This document shows, piece by piece, positions 1 to 12,442 of a stretch of DNA of 64,000 nucleotides. The notes beneath the pieces are model-generated. The model made no database searches, was not told the DNA's origin, and saw only the letters and a program-made list of their open reading frames with translations. Position 1 is the first letter of the stretch, and each line of letters starts with the position of its first letter. This DNA is from Bondarzewia mesenterica (Eukaryota > Basidiomycota > Agaricomycetes > Russulales > Bondarzewiaceae). The stretch covers positions 1 through 64,000 of the forward strand of contig SGPL01000035.1 of NCBI GenBank assembly GCA_004802705.1. The letters run 5' to 3'. Both the position numbers and the translations under genes were made by a program.

Positions 1-2216
1 ATCCTTCATAAGAACGGTCACAAGATCTGCAATTACGGTCATCTTCCTTACCGCTGAAGGATTGCGTGCGCACAGATAGAACCGGTCCGAGGGAACGTTT
101 CGAATCCCAAACCAGCTGCACACGATGGTCAAGTCAAAATAAACACTCAGACGGAGTAAGTTATGTACTCACATTCCGCCTTGAACCACCTGCGCTCGAC
201 GTAAAAAAAAAAAAGGAAATCAAAAAAAATGAATGAACTCACTGCTCAACCCCATCAATCAGACTGATTGCGACGATTTTCGTGCTGAATACGAGCTTCG
301 TCAGGCGCTCGATGCGGTCAAAGTTGACGTCGGGGCCAGTATTGCGAATATTAAACTGGTGAAGCGCGCGGCGGCGGTCGAGTTCGTCGGGCGGGTGCGG
401 CGCGGTGAGGTACCCGAGCTCGAGGAACATCGACTCCTCCTTGACCGCCCTTCCCGCCTTGAGCGACACCCCGGCATCCGACGCCGCGCGCGGATGGCCC
501 AACCGTGCATCGTACGCTCCCTGCGAATTGGGCAGGGGCGATGACGTCTGTCGCGTCAGACAAACCCGCCGTGCCGCGGCGGGAACAGTCTGGACCACCG
601 CGTCAAACGGCGGAGTGGGAGTTTGTTGTTGTGGTACAGGAGACTTATCGGAGTGGGTGGAGGCGCGCTGGCCGGAACTCGATCGCGAGTGGGACAGCCC
701 CTGTGACGGAACTGCGTTACCGAAATAGTCGTCCAGCTGCTCGGTGCTGTGCTGCACAGGCGCTGTCGCTGGGGGAACTGGCGGACCTGCTGCTGTTGCG
801 GACATCAGTGATAGAGATGATGCGACGCTTGATGCGGCGGTGAGTTCGTCTGGCGACTGATTAACCGTCGAAGAAGCCGATGATGAGCTTGTGTGGATCG
901 CTGTGAGCGGGCGTCCGATGTCCACGTCCTGTGTGCCTTCCCAAAAGCTCCCTAACCGTGGCTTGCGCACTCCCGGAGACTGAGGGCCCAAGGCCGCGGG
1001 TGCCTCTGCAGCATACGAACCAGGTATGACTGCTATGGCGCCCCGCATGGGATCCGTGAGCTCGTGCTCCGGAGAAGGGAGTGCAAGCGGGGAGATGTTC
1101 ACGCGCGCAGCAGCCCAACGCATGGTCGCCGCCGTAGTCGTAATATCGGCATGAGGAGCAGTAGGAAGTGAACCCAATGACATTGCGGGTGATTGTACAC
1201 CGGCTGACGAACGAATCTCTGGAAAGGGATTCCGTAACCGGCGCGAGTTCGGGGAGCTGGATAGAGGGACAGTGGGGCGACGAGATAACCCTGAGGTGCG
1301 TGCGGAGGAAGGGATGGTGATGGGGGAGCTGATCTGTGATGGGGGCTGGTGTGTGATCGGACGCGTGTAGGACGACTGAAGGGCGAGACCGGTATCTGCG
1401 TCCGCGAGAAGGTTTGTCAAGTCTGTAGGGCCTGACCGACGCGCCGAGGCGCCAGGAAGAGTAGATCCATCCGCACGGACAAACTCTATAGGTGCCAGCG
1501 AGGCTTCTGCGTTAGTAAACGGCCCGGAGGGCAAGGTCGTCTCGAAGCAAGATCGGGGCTGATTCGGAGTTTTATGGGGATCCCAGCCACCAAGGGCGTA
1601 CGCACTGACGAATGTAGCCCAGTCATGGTCGTTGGTGGCCGCCTCTGTGATCCGTTGCAGGAGAGAATATTCAGATATTGAAGAAGAATCTAGCGGGAGA
1701 GTCGGGTCAAACGGCGATCGCAGCACGCCTATGAATTACCACAGTATGGAGTGAGAGAAAGGTCTGACAAGAAAACGGTCATGACACACTAATATCTGGT
1801 CGCCTGGGTACAGCTTCTCTCCAGCCGGGGGCCGAGCTAGAAAGCGTATTTTCTGTTACAGAGGGCTGCAGCACACCTCCCTGATGTGATTCGGGCGTCT
1901 CGCGCCTCGACTCTGCGATTGAATCATTCTCTGACCTTGGTGATGTGAGGGGGGTGCCTCCTTCGCTAGCAGAGTAAGAGTTGGGTATCGAAGGCAAGAG
2001 AAAAGCTTTTTCTTCGACGGCGGAGGCGGTGGATGGGCGAAGGGAGCGGAGGGAGCGAGTGCCGCGTTTGGCGGTCGCTATCTGAACATGAGGCACGATG
2101 GACACCGAGTTTTGTTGAGCGGTTAAGGAGAGTGGGATAGAGACGTCACTGAGCGCGAGAGAGGGCACCGGAAACGAGAGGGGTGCACCAGACGGTGGGT
2201 GATCCTCCGAGTCCAT
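1..2216 (-). CDS. GAF-domain sensor protein, probable hybrid histidine kinase (5' part, cut by window edge)
   Basis: I read the exons as 2216-1790, 1728-243, 189-173 (17 nt) and 115-52, with a donor at 51 leading out of the window. Residues 1 to about 590 are Ser/Pro/Thr-rich and low in complexity. From about residue 591 a GAF domain begins (LDRRRALHQFNIRNT, then FSTKIVAISLIDG); it continues across the 17-nt exon (WFKAE) into GLGFETFPRTGSICAHAIL. This order, a long disordered tail followed by this GAF type, is typical of fungal hybrid histidine kinases that would continue with HATPase and receiver domains. Those domains lie outside the window, so the kinase assignment is inferred. The start is the first Met of the upstream open frame. 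A GAF protein without a kinase domain remains possible. Confidence 0.68.
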
Positions 2217-2622
2217 GAGATGCCTAAGAGCAAGCCAAAGTAATACTTGAGGGAGCAGCGGGGAAGATGGGTGCCAGGAGGAAAGACAGTGAAATAGAGG
2301 AAGATAAAGCTGTTCTAGAGATGGGCATGGGGCAAGTGCAGACCATCCGACAAGCGATCACTAGCTAAACTCTCTTCAACTTGACTTTGCTCAGCCAACC
2401 GCCCTTCGCTCTAATCCGTTCCCCGACCACCCCTCCCCACCTTTTGCCTTTTGGAGTAATCTACCTACCATTTTAAGCAATTCACAATGTGGCTTCCGAC
2501 CTAGATGCTGCTCATTCCCCCAGACAGCCCGATGACGCTCTTTCCTTCGTAACTTAAGGGTACAACAACCACTAGATTCCGGTTAACACACTACAGACAA
2601 CGATGTCCATCCTGGCATCCAT
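2217..2622. other. Intergenic: sensor-gene promoter and SEC59 3' end
   Basis: This 406-bp gap lies between two genes on the minus strand. It must hold the 5' region of the GAF sensor gene and the 3' untranslated region of SEC59. Pyrimidine-rich stretches are present on the plus strand. No coding frame is supportable. Confidence 0.5.
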
Positions 2623-5600
2623 CTAAATATCCCCTATCACAAGCATGCTCCACATGTATACCGGCAGCGTCAGATTGTCGTTCTGCACAGATAGCCCTTC
2701 CAACACTGACGACAGCCCGACGATCAACGCGTACTTCAACAACTGTCGAAACCCGCGGTCAGCCAACATCGATGCCAGTCTCTTGGGAATACTCACACTA
2801 AAATCCCCCGTCAACCCACACAGTCGCAACAACCAGCCAAACGCGACGACCGAGAGGGTGAACGCCGCGCTGCCCTCCACCGTCTTCGAAGTCGTCATGG
2901 ACCACTTGTGTCGGCCTAAACGCTTCCCCACGATCGACGCCTACGCAGAGCCCTGATCAGGACCGCGATCATAGTCCAAATCGAAGCACACGTACCATTG
3001 CATCTCCCACACCGACGGCCAAGATCCCCGTGTACAGAAGCAACCTCGACGGACTGATTCAAACCACGTCAACGGTCATATTTATCAACCTCGAGGATAA
3101 CTACGCACCCTTCGAACCAGAGCGATCCCGCACACCCCGTCAACAAATAAAAGTGACTCAAGATCGCCGTCCCGCTATCCTTGTGGTCCAAAAACTCATT
3201 CATAAACAGATGCACCGCCGCACCGAACGGGTAGAGCGCAAAGTAGCGCACATACTCCGCGAACGCGAACAGCGCGAACGCGGCGCTAAACGCGAGGTGT
3301 GTGAACGCGGGATCCGCCGCAACGCCAGGCAGGAACATAACGACCGCGAGCGCATGGAAGAACTTACGGCGTGCATTGATGCCCAATGTCGGCACGTGGC
3401 GGTCCGCTGCGTCCAACCATTCACTCCCGTTTGGGAATGCCGGCAGCTGCGGCATTGTCACGCTCGGGAACGTCAGCCCCCATAGCCGATGCCGAGCTTG
3501 GCGGCGTCGGCGGCCTGCTCGGCTCACTCCCCGGCGACGCCGCGCCGTTCTGTGCACCCGACGCAGAGAGCAACGACTCGTGGATTCCCGTCATCCCGTT
3601 CCGCGGACGATAGCGGTGCGAGCGCGCCAGTTGGCGGTTCCAGCCAGCGACGCTGAGGCTGCCCAACAGACCCCAGTAAACCAAGAGCGCAGGTCGTGTC
3701 CATTTTTTCCTGCCATCGACGAGCCAGTAGATCACCCAGAGCCAAGGATCGCGGTTCTCCAAACACCAGCGCGTCCACATACCGATGAGCCCGCCTACGA
3801 TGAGCGTCGTGCCCAGGTAAAAGCCAGCAGCGAGCGCTCGACGTTGCGCCTGTTTTTCATGCGGGAATCGAAGGCGACGAACGGGACGCTGTGCGATCTG
3901 ACGGGATAACACGAGCAAAGGGGACAGCAGGAACCCGGTGAGGAGGGATCCAGGGATGAGGGCGATCTGGTAGATCAACAACGGCGTGGCCAGTCGATAT
4001 GTCTTGACATACGGTGTCGTGACGGGCCAAATCTGAGATTGATGAGTGTTGAGTTAGATGAATTTGTCAACGCGACAGGAAGACACACCCTCGCTATAGT
4101 CAAATTCACCAATTCCATAAATAGTCCCGTGGCACCGAAGACTACCAGTCCGAGTTCGCCAAGGGTAAATCCCTGGTGGGCGAGACGAATCGCGATGTAC
4201 AGCGAGAATTGGAAAAATACCGAGCTGCAGACGATTTCCCAGTAGGTCACATCTTTTCGGATTTTATTGCCAATCGTACGTCAATCAAAGTTTGACACCA
4301 GATCGTGAAATGCGAGTGCTCACTCTGCCAGATGCCCACATGCAGCTGCTCGAACAAAAATCGCAGGCCAAGCAGACCCAGACAGACCGTGAACGTGAAG
4401 AGGATATATAGCGACGACTTTCGCGCTTCGCTTCGTGGGACCGACGCGCGCTCACCCTCTACTGCATTCGTCCGTCGACGATGGTGAGCCTCGAACCATG
4501 CAGAAGCGCAAACGTGTGTGAGGATGATGGTCGAGCACAGTGTAGCCAAGCTCACGGCATTTCGACGAGAGAGGACAAGCGCTTGAACAGGTGTGAATGC
4601 AATTCCGAGATTGGAGAGCGAGCGGGGGGGTTCGATATACCAATTAGAAGGCAGGGGGATCGCCTTCGGTGATGATGGCGACGATGACTTTATGGACGTA
4701 TATAGTAAAGAGGATGCGATGAGAGGACCGAGGATTAGGCCAGAAAGTATACCATCGTCCGAAGAGTTCCTAGTGAAGAGATTTGATGATCATAGGCGAG
4801 AAATGCCAAAGGCAGGACAAATACCTGTAATTTTTGGGCACGGTCATCCATACGAACCCGAAACTTTGCTTGGAGGGTGCAAGGGAATGAGAAGACGCTC
4901 GTCTGAGATCCCGAGAGTCATTGTAACGAGAGGATGCGGTGCGATGATGGTTATGTGACGATGCAGTCTGGGATTTTGTAGATGCAGAAAGTTCCGAGAT
5001 TGAGAAGTGCGTGCAGAAAGTATAAATAAAGGATGCTATAATGACTAGGAAGAGCTCTGCGAATATCTTTCAGTAATCAATCAATGCAGAAGAAGGAGAT
5101 GCAACAACCTATTGATAACCATACATTGGAGGAGTTGTTCGGTTCGATGATCGACAGCTTCCAGGCAACAATTCCAAGGGCAAAAATCAGCAAAGAGCAT
5201 TCCGCGGCATATTTCGCGTCTATAGCAAATTGGCACGTCTTCGATGACAATGGGAAGCGAAACGTCAATGTCAACGTCCCCGGAAGTACATACCGAACGG
5301 CAGATACTGGGACGCGTCGCTGTCGAAAAAATGCAGTCGGGGACGGTGTCCTAGGAGGGGCTGTACGGCCATTCAGGCTGATGGAGTGGGGAGCGGGAGA
5401 GCGGGAGCGCGTGAATGAGCGTCGGCCAGATACGTTCTTCCCACTGCCCTTGGAACCATCGGAGCTAGATGCATGCTGGGAAGGGCTGGGCGGTCGACGG
5501 GTCAATGCAGAAGCCTTGTTTAGCACATCCTGTACGCTGGTCCACTGCTCTTGATACAGATTCCGTTGGTCCACCACAGTCTGGTCGTCACTGTTTTCAT

Positions 5601-5679
5601 CATCGGTGCTGGCCCCTGACGCAGAACTGGAACTTGAGTCAGCAAGACAAGCTGCGCAATAAGAATGTTCTCGTTTCAT
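2623..5679 (-). CDS. SEC59: Dolichol kinase
   Basis: It transfers phosphate from CTP to dolichol in the ER membrane, supplying the dolichyl phosphate needed for N-glycosylation, O-mannosylation and GPI anchors. Exons: 5679-5109, 5056-4825, 4769-4324, 4252-4089, 4032-3558, 3496-3109, 3053-2996 and 2940-2623 (883 codons). Conserved family blocks are RRKFFHALAVVMFLPG, the CTP-binding stretch GDAMASIVGKRLGRHKW (split by an intron after GDAM) and LEGLSVQNDNL near the C-terminus. Many hydrophobic helices are present, for example YILFTFTVCLGLLGLRFL. The intron at 3557-3497 is needed to change frame; an alternative donor would make it only 31 nt. The N-terminus is unresolved: the Met at 5679 is the first in frame, but an upstream exon in 5775-6166 may be missing. 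Confidence 0.9.
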
Positions 5680-7803
5680 ATGATAAAAACGGACAGCGCC
5701 GCGGGTGCGATCCTCGTGCAGTGCGACCGCGTAACAAAGGAGAACCAAAGATCACCCTAGGCTGAATCACTGACCTAGACGACCCTGCCTGATAACTCGT
5801 ACTCCAATCCAACGTTGGGGATGGGTTGATGGTTGTTGCTGTCCCGAACGAGCCGATCCGGCGCCGCCCAACGCGAGTTCCACTGGTCCCCTTGCGCGGC
5901 GGGTCGACGCGAGCGGGGGCCAGCTTGGAGGGCGGCGGAGGGGACGGGGAGGACTTTGAGCGCGGTAGGTTTGAAATGGCGCAAGAAGGACAATGGCCAA
6001 GGAGTGACCCAGGGATTACAACGAGGTTGAGATGCCAAGTATGAGCGTGATAGAGGAATCTGTACACGTTGGTGGATGATTGACTTGTGCGACTGACAGC
6101 TGTGAGTTTCGACTCCACGGTCACGCGTATGCACTTGGTAGTCACGGATATGTCACGGTCTGCCAAATGAACGCGACCCGCTGGAGTCGACGGTCCGGTC
6201 CTGTCTGAGTCGTTTCAGCTGATTCTGAATCACAGAAGGCGCGAGAGTTGTCGAGACCTGTGTCTGACTTGATGCGACGTGCTAGGTATGCGACGGTGAC
6301 TGAACGCGGTTGACTTTTTATTGCCTCGGGCCGATGTTCAGTCATTTGTTATTTGAAGACTTGTAGATTTGCCCGATAATTGAACTGGTATATCATATTG
6401 GATGGCTGAACTGAAATGTTGCTAAGCATATGGGAAATCTTGATCTTCCGCTTGCTCGACGACGAACGACGAACGCCGACCTTACGCAACGAGCTTCGAA
6501 TTGCCCATAAGTTACCGATGATCGTACCGACTTTGACTAGAGTCACATCGTTGAAAGCACTTGCTAAGTACAGAGTCAACTAACTTGCTTGCACCTTGTA
6601 GGTGTCTGTGCTCAGTATGTACTGTATAATATACAACTGACGTTGTTCATACCGAGGCTGCAATTTTGGATGTAAGTCGTACTAAGACCTACGTACTAGC
6701 AGGCATATAGAGTTAAATCGGATGCGGCGGGATGATATCACAGTCTTCTGCCTTGACTACGGCAGGCAGGTGGGAACCATTTCCGCAGCAAGGTGTTTGC
6801 TAAAGTAAGCCAGTAATATGGATTTACGGGTGAGGATGGTCATCAGCAGGGGCCAAGAGACCACAAAAGTCGGGTTCCGGGCGGTCGTACATGCGATCCC
6901 GAGGGGAGTTTCGGGATTCGGACTCGATGATCTAGGCCCTCAAGTTCGTCTGTCACTGAAGCTGAGAAGAAACAGATCATGTCTTGACGTGTTACGGACT
7001 GCCCCGAAGGTCCATCCTGAGACGAAGACCTGTTATAGAACAAAAAACCCAGGACCGATACCCACAACCACGGTCAAGAAGTTTCATAAAATGTGACTGA
7101 CCCTCGGGCGGTTGCCCCAGTTCCTGAAACAGAAGGGGAAAAGGCATGAGCCTGAAGAGGCAGTGCAATCCGAGAACGCACTCTGGCTCTTGAGGCTAAA
7201 CGTTGTGGATCACAGATGCGTTGGATGGGCGTTTCGCGGAAACTGACCTTCTGCCAGGAAGGGCGCGATGATTGTGCGGCAGAGAAGGCTGGCTCACCGA
7301 GCAATTTCGAGGGCGTCGAAGAGTGGTCGCGGCGGAATCAGTACGTGGAAGGATCAATTCTGTGAGTCTGCGACGGGGTAAGTCTGCGACGGGGTAAACA
7401 CGTGGAGCGGAGAGAAGGAAGCTGATCAACGGCGTCCTTTGGCCTACAGTAATGCCCAATCACTCACTCAAAGTAAGTACGCCACCGCCTCCATCACCCC
7501 CAAAAATGACCTCGAAACGTGTTCAGTAGCCCATCAAATCAACAGGTGCTCTCAAAGGCTGTCACGGGCCTTTTGTCTAGATTTTTGGAGACTTTGGATT
7601 AAGAGAATCGAGGATTGGACTAGGACCAAACAGGGCCAAACGGAGGTACGGCGGTTTTCAGGCTTTTTCAGGGTCCGCGAACATTATATTTCTTCTTCGC
7701 CGCAACAATTGTCACCGCCGTGACACTGACACGGTCGACGCGTCCAACCACTCATCAACATCTCACCGCGTGTTCTCCTGGTCTTTCTCGCGTTCTATCA
7801 CCT
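5680..7803. other. Intergenic stretch without a supportable gene
   Basis: This is the region upstream of SEC59 and of UNG1, which are transcribed away from each other. On the minus strand, 5775-6166 has an open Pro/Arg/Ser-rich frame that could be a missing first exon of SEC59, but no splice junction joins it convincingly. From 6170 to 7360 there are only short frames with no recognisable similarity. A 16-bp tandem duplication lies at 7365-7396. Confidence 0.5.
7365..7396. repeat. Perfect 16-bp tandem duplication
   Basis: The unit AGTCTGCGACGGGGTA occurs twice head to tail, 7365-7380 and 7381-7396, about 410 bp upstream of the UNG1 start. It is GC-rich and could be a duplicated regulatory site or replication slippage. 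Confidence 0.8.
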
Positions 7804-10051
7804 ATGGAATCTAAACCACGCGTCGTATATCTTGAGGACCTAGACGCGCCCGTCCATTCAAAGGAAACGGACGAGAACAAGGCAATTGACGCGTCGTCCG
7901 TGTCTGTCACGAAGCCGGTTGATGAGCAGTCAAAGGTGACTCCACGGACGGAGGCAAAGACGGAGACAAAGACAGTGAAACGCCAGCGCACACTGATGGA
8001 CATGTTTTCCTCCTCCAATGCTAACACGGAGCAGTCCAGCTCAAAAAGGCAGAAACTCACCGTGCGGGGCTCATCGAGCTTCAGTGGGGCGCTTGTGGTA
8101 TCCAGCTCAAGTCCGTCTGCATCTGCATCCGGTCAGTCGGGGACCAAGGCGGTCTCCGCGGCGACGAATTGGGGATTGCAGCCGCTGAACGCCATCCCGT
8201 TTTCTCTATCCGCATATGTCGGTTCCCTCACCGACGACCAAAAGAGGCTGCTGAAGCTCGAATGCGACAGCATGGGAAAGAGTTGGTGAGTGAGCGCGTG
8301 TTCTGATAACTTGCAGTGCCGGTGGCTGAGTGCTTTCGGGATGATCGCTGTGAACCTCATCTTTCCCTTTCCTTATCTAGGCTCAAGCTTCTCAAGGACG
8401 AAATCAAGAAACCGTATTTCATATCTCTAAAAGAGTTCCTCTGGCAAGAGGGGGTCAAAAGCCCTGACGACAGCATCAAGTCACTCAAGGTGTACCCATC
8501 GCGTAAGCCTCCCATCTTCTCCACCTTCCCGTTCTATCATTCTTAGTGCCCACCCTCCTTTTCTACCCTCCCAAACTCGAATCGGGTTCGCTCAGCCAAA
8601 AATATCTATGCTTGGTCAAACTACACCCCGCTGGGAAAGGTCAAAGTTGTGATAGTCGGACAAGATCCTTATCACGGGGCGAATCAAGCGCACGGTTAGT
8701 CGGCTCTCCTTCACCCTTCCTCTGTCTTCCCGGCAACGTCCACTCACCCCGATCACCCGGCCTGTCACCTCGTCCTTGCCCAACATATCCAGGCCTTTGC
8801 TTCTCTGTCCCGGCAGGCGTCGCTGTGCCCCCTTCGCTGCGAAATGTGCTGAGCTCCATTTTCCTCCACGCTGTTACCGCACCATCATTGCTGATTGTTC
8901 GCCTCTTTCGGCATTCTAGATTTACGCGGAAATCAAAGCGGAATATCCGGACTTCTCGCCGCCGAAGCACGGGTGAGTAACTTGAGCGTTTCCGTTACGT
9001 CTTGCCGCTCGTCCATTCGTCGTTAGTCCACGGCAGCGCGGGGAGCACCCTGTCCATTTTTGAATCTGGTAATTCACATATGGCCATATGCATATAACCC
9101 ACATCGATACCCCTTCATATTGCGCAGCTTGCGCGCCTCCCGCGCGAGTATCACATGGCGGTTCTCCTACGGGACTTTTGAACTTGCCACTTTTCATCAT
9201 TCACCTTCCATCGCATTGTCTCCACCAAAGAAGAGACAGAGGAAGAGAACAGAACAATTCACTGACTGATTGCCTGTTCGACCACGCAGAAACCTGATTG
9301 CGTGGGCCCAGAACGGCGTGCTCATGCTGAATACGTGCTTGACGGTCCGCGCGGGCGACGCCGGCTCGCACTCGAACAAGGGCTGGGAACAGTTCACCGA
9401 CAAGGTAGTCGACGTCGTTGACCGCTACGGCGGCGCCACGCTCCCCAACGCTGCCACGGGCAAACCCACCGGTCATGGCCGCGGCGTCGTCTTCCTCGCC
9501 TGGGGCGCCTGGGCGGCCAAACGCGTCGCCAAACTCGACAAGGTGCGTACTTGCTTACCGCTTGCCGTCCACCCCGTCCCCCCTCCCCCTTCGTACGCCA
9601 CATCTTGATTACGATTGTGAGTGCTCATGATCGCCCATGATCCATCCATCCATCCATCTATCATCGTGCCCAATTACGCATCGCGTATTGTGCATCAATG
9701 TCCGGATCGATCCACCGCGTTTGGGTTTCTCCTTCCTTCCTGCCGCGCGCGTGCCCTCGGCCTCTTACGAGCAGAACAAGCACCTCATCCTGACCAGCGC
9801 CGTACGTTCTCTCTCTCCTCTGCCTCCACGCATTACACTCATGGGACCCGTCCCCCGCCTTGCGCGGATATGGCTGTTAACTCCGACCGGACTCACAACT
9901 GACGATCCAGCACCCATCGCCGTTCAGCGCGAACAAGGGTTTCCTCGGCAATGGACACTTCAAGAAGGCCAACGACTGGCTCGAGGGGCGTTACGGCACT
10001 GACGGCTGTGTCGATTGGTGCAATCTTGACCCCGCTCCCTCCGCGGTCTGA
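7804..10051 (+). CDS. UNG1: Uracil-DNA glycosylase, family 1
   Basis: It removes uracil from DNA to start base excision repair. Exons: 7804-8285, 8381-8502, 8596-8694, 8793-8845, 8920-8972, 9290-9542, 9775-9801 (27 nt) and 9911-10051; 409 residues. The water-activating motif GQDPYH lies at 223-228 (Asp225), the stretch [20 protein letters not shown] follows, and the DNA-intercalating motif HPSPFSA starts at 364. The first ~140 residues are a Ser-rich, Lys-rich leader, suiting a nuclear or mitochondrial targeting region. It contains QRTLMDMF, which resembles a PCNA-interacting (PIP) box. Introns here (74-317 bp) are longer than the 50-60 bp seen in neighbouring genes. The start is the first Met after an open 5' frame. 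Confidence 0.95.
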
Positions 10052-11317
10052 CTGTAAAAGGGGGGGCTGGCGTAGGTACATATAAAACGGTTCGACGCGC
10101 CGACGTTCCGGAGATGACATGGTACGGGGGGACGGGGGGCGGGAGGCAGTGGTGGCGAGTGCATTGGCTTTTTTTAATTACTTGATGGGACGGAATGATG
10201 TGCCTGGGGCTGTTCGGTTCGCTGTATACATACATACAATGGTACATACCCTCGGAGAGACGGGTGATGCGGCGGGTGATGACGCAGCGAATATCCTACA
10301 TATTGCAGTACGCGTACATTTACATACATTTACAAATACATATACCCCGCATTTCTTGGTTTCGAATTCGGGGTTCGGAGGCTGATACGGTGACGGGTCT
10401 GTGTATGTCGGCGCGTAGTGTGTCAATCGTGTGTTGGTGTGTGTACATACGTATATATATACTGTACTGATGCTTGTGCGCGACGAGACGGATATTAGGT
10501 CCTTGTGAGGTTGTCGTAATGTAAGGTAGGTGGTGAGGGTAAGAGGAGTTAAAAAAAATTAAACTTCGATGACCCAGCACGAAAGCAAACGGATTAGAGG
10601 GAGACAGAGGAATAAGAGGGAAAGGGGGAAGTGGGAGATGCATGTTGCGGTGTTGCCGTTGGGTCGGGCATGGGGGTGGATGATGGAGAAGATCGATTGG
10701 CGGCTCGGCAGACAGGTTCGGTAGGTAAGTAAGTACTTAGTTAGACGAGAGAGAGAGATGAATTGAGAGATTGAGAGAGAATTCGAAGAGGAATTCGCCC
10801 GAGAGAGTAAGTACCCCGCGACCCCAAAAAGGAGATGAAAAGAGAGACAGATAGATAGAGACAAACTAGTGAGGCAGAAGACAAAGAGAGGGAGAAGGAA
10901 AAAGAGGACGCCGTACGTGTGTGATCGACTGATACAGCGTTGTCCGTCGTCATCGTCGTGAGTGTCTAACTACTTGATCGCGATGGCCCCGTTGGGCTGT
11001 CAATTAGATTAGGATCCGACCGCCATCCCTCTCCTCGCACCACCCCAATCCGTATGCATACAACACATGTGCAAGATGCGCGGTCGAGGACGACGACAGC
11101 GACAATTGGCGCCGAGACATCTCGTCTCGAAGCGTCAATTTTGTGAAAAGGAAGGAGGGAATAATGATACAGAAAGGCAGCAGCAGTCCGAAAGAAATCC
11201 GCCAATGGTGCGCGTACAATCCAGCCATCACGCGACTGGCACGGAGGGCGGCCGTCCGTGTCGGTCGAGCCCCGCCATTGCGGGCGATTCGGGGCCCCGG
11301 AGCGCGCGGAGATGAGT
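10052..11317. other. Convergent intergenic region, low complexity
   Basis: Between the 3' ends of UNG1 and the bZIP gene. It holds purine-rich simple sequence (GA-rich around 10740-10910) and TACATA-type runs around 10225-10345. Several open frames on the minus strand are only the complement of these simple repeats. I see no gene here. Confidence 0.55.
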
Positions 11318-11618
11318 TCAATCGCCTGCGCTGCTGAACGGCGGACGAAGGGACAGGCTGTGCGCGGGATCTCCCGGGCGCGGTGGTGAGTGACGTCGAA
11401 GGGGCATCGATGGCTGCGGCGGGGGGAGGTGCGGGTACTGGTTGACGATCGAGTGGTAGTTCTGAGGGTCAGTCCCCGAGCGCCGATGCACGAAGGGCAA
11501 CGCCGCGGCGGACACGGGGTCGCGCGATGGGTGGTGCAGCGGTGGGGAGTGGTGATGCCGCTGGGCGAGGTCGGATGCCGAGAAGGAGGGCTGAGAATAG
11601 GACGAGAAGTGCTGTGTT

Positions 11619-11659
<41 letters not shown>

Positions 11660-12442
11660 CTGTTGCTGTTGTTGTTGCGGGTCATCGCGGACGTCGCGTA
11701 AAGGGTAGCCAGGGTTGCCGTAGGCGTCGCTCATGGGTCTGTCTGCCGTGTGCGCGAAGCTTTGAGTATTCTGGGGAATGGGGGGGATGTACATGGCACT
11801 GGTGAGGGAGGTGCGGGAGGACGAGGCGATCGGGCTAGGGAAAGAGTACTGTGATTGGGGAGGGGGTGGCTTGTGGGTGGACATGCTAGAAAGAGAGTAT
11901 CCTTGGGACGGCGAGGAGGTGTGGGAGTCGGGCTGGTCGTCCGCGAGGAGCATGTGCTGTTCCCATGGGCTGGGACCGCCGCCGTCGGCGGGGTGAGCGG
12001 AATGCGGGGACGGGCGAATATTGGTTGTGATGGTGGAGGGAGAAAGGGAGTCTGTTCTGGTCGGGGAGGGGGATTCGGCGGAAGAGCCTCCACGGCTATC
12101 CGAAGCGAGAGGGTGGGAAGAGGAGGGATGAGAGCGGGATGTGGACGGGGAGTAGGGCTTTGGCTTGTCCTTGCCTGTAGGGCCTTTGCCCAGGAGGGGG
12201 CGGTTGGCCGGGGGAAGATTAAGAGCAGCGCGCAAGGTGTTGTTTTCCTCCTCGAGCTCTGCGACGCGCGTCTCGAGTGCCTGAGAATGGATTAATAAAG
12301 TGAGATACGGGACGAAGAGAAAGGGGGGTCAAGTGCCTACTTCCAAGTGGGCTGCGCGGCGTGCACGGAAGGCTCTCTGGACGTCTCTGGCACGGTTGGG
12401 GGGGAGGTTGTCGTTGCGCTTACGGCCCCTTTTTGAAGACAT
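11318..12442 (-). CDS. bZIP transcription factor with poly-Q tract and unusual basic region
   Basis: Nuclear DNA-binding protein of 354 residues; exons 12442-12341 and 12280-11318. The N-terminus has a basic region (RGRKRNDN, then QRAFRARRAAHLEALE) followed by a short leucine zipper (LETRVAELEEENNTLRAAL). The intron sits exactly at the basic region/zipper border. The remainder is disordered, rich in Ser, Pro and His, with about 20 consecutive glutamines encoded at 11618-11677 that could act as an activation segment. Compared with Yap/AP-1-like factors, the spacing between the invariant Asn and the QRAFR block is two residues longer. Targets cannot be told from sequence. The 3' end is the first stop in the continuing frame; a further C-terminal exon is not excluded. 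Confidence 0.85.
11618..11677 (-). repeat. CAA/CAG trinucleotide tract encoding poly-glutamine
   Basis: About 20 consecutive Gln codons, CAG and CAA mixed, inside the bZIP reading frame. Codon mixing suggests selection for glutamine rather than pure slippage. The opposite strand reads as poly-Leu/Val and is not coding. Confidence 0.85.

Noticed and set aside
27..51. A 25-nt intron in the sensor gene (GTAAGG...TTGCAG)
   Set aside because: Too short for splicing here. The donor at 51 more likely pairs with an acceptor beyond the window edge.
5775..6166. Separate gene upstream of SEC59 on the minus strand
   Set aside because: No start, stop and splice set gives a coherent protein. It is kept only as a possible missing SEC59 exon.
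10052..11000. Several minus-strand frames of 80-110 codons
   Set aside because: They are the complement of GA-rich and TACATA simple repeats, with no conserved features.
11390..12295. Plus-strand frames opposite the bZIP gene
   Set aside because: Leu/Val- and Gly-rich shadows of the poly-Gln and Ser/Pro codons of the real gene.
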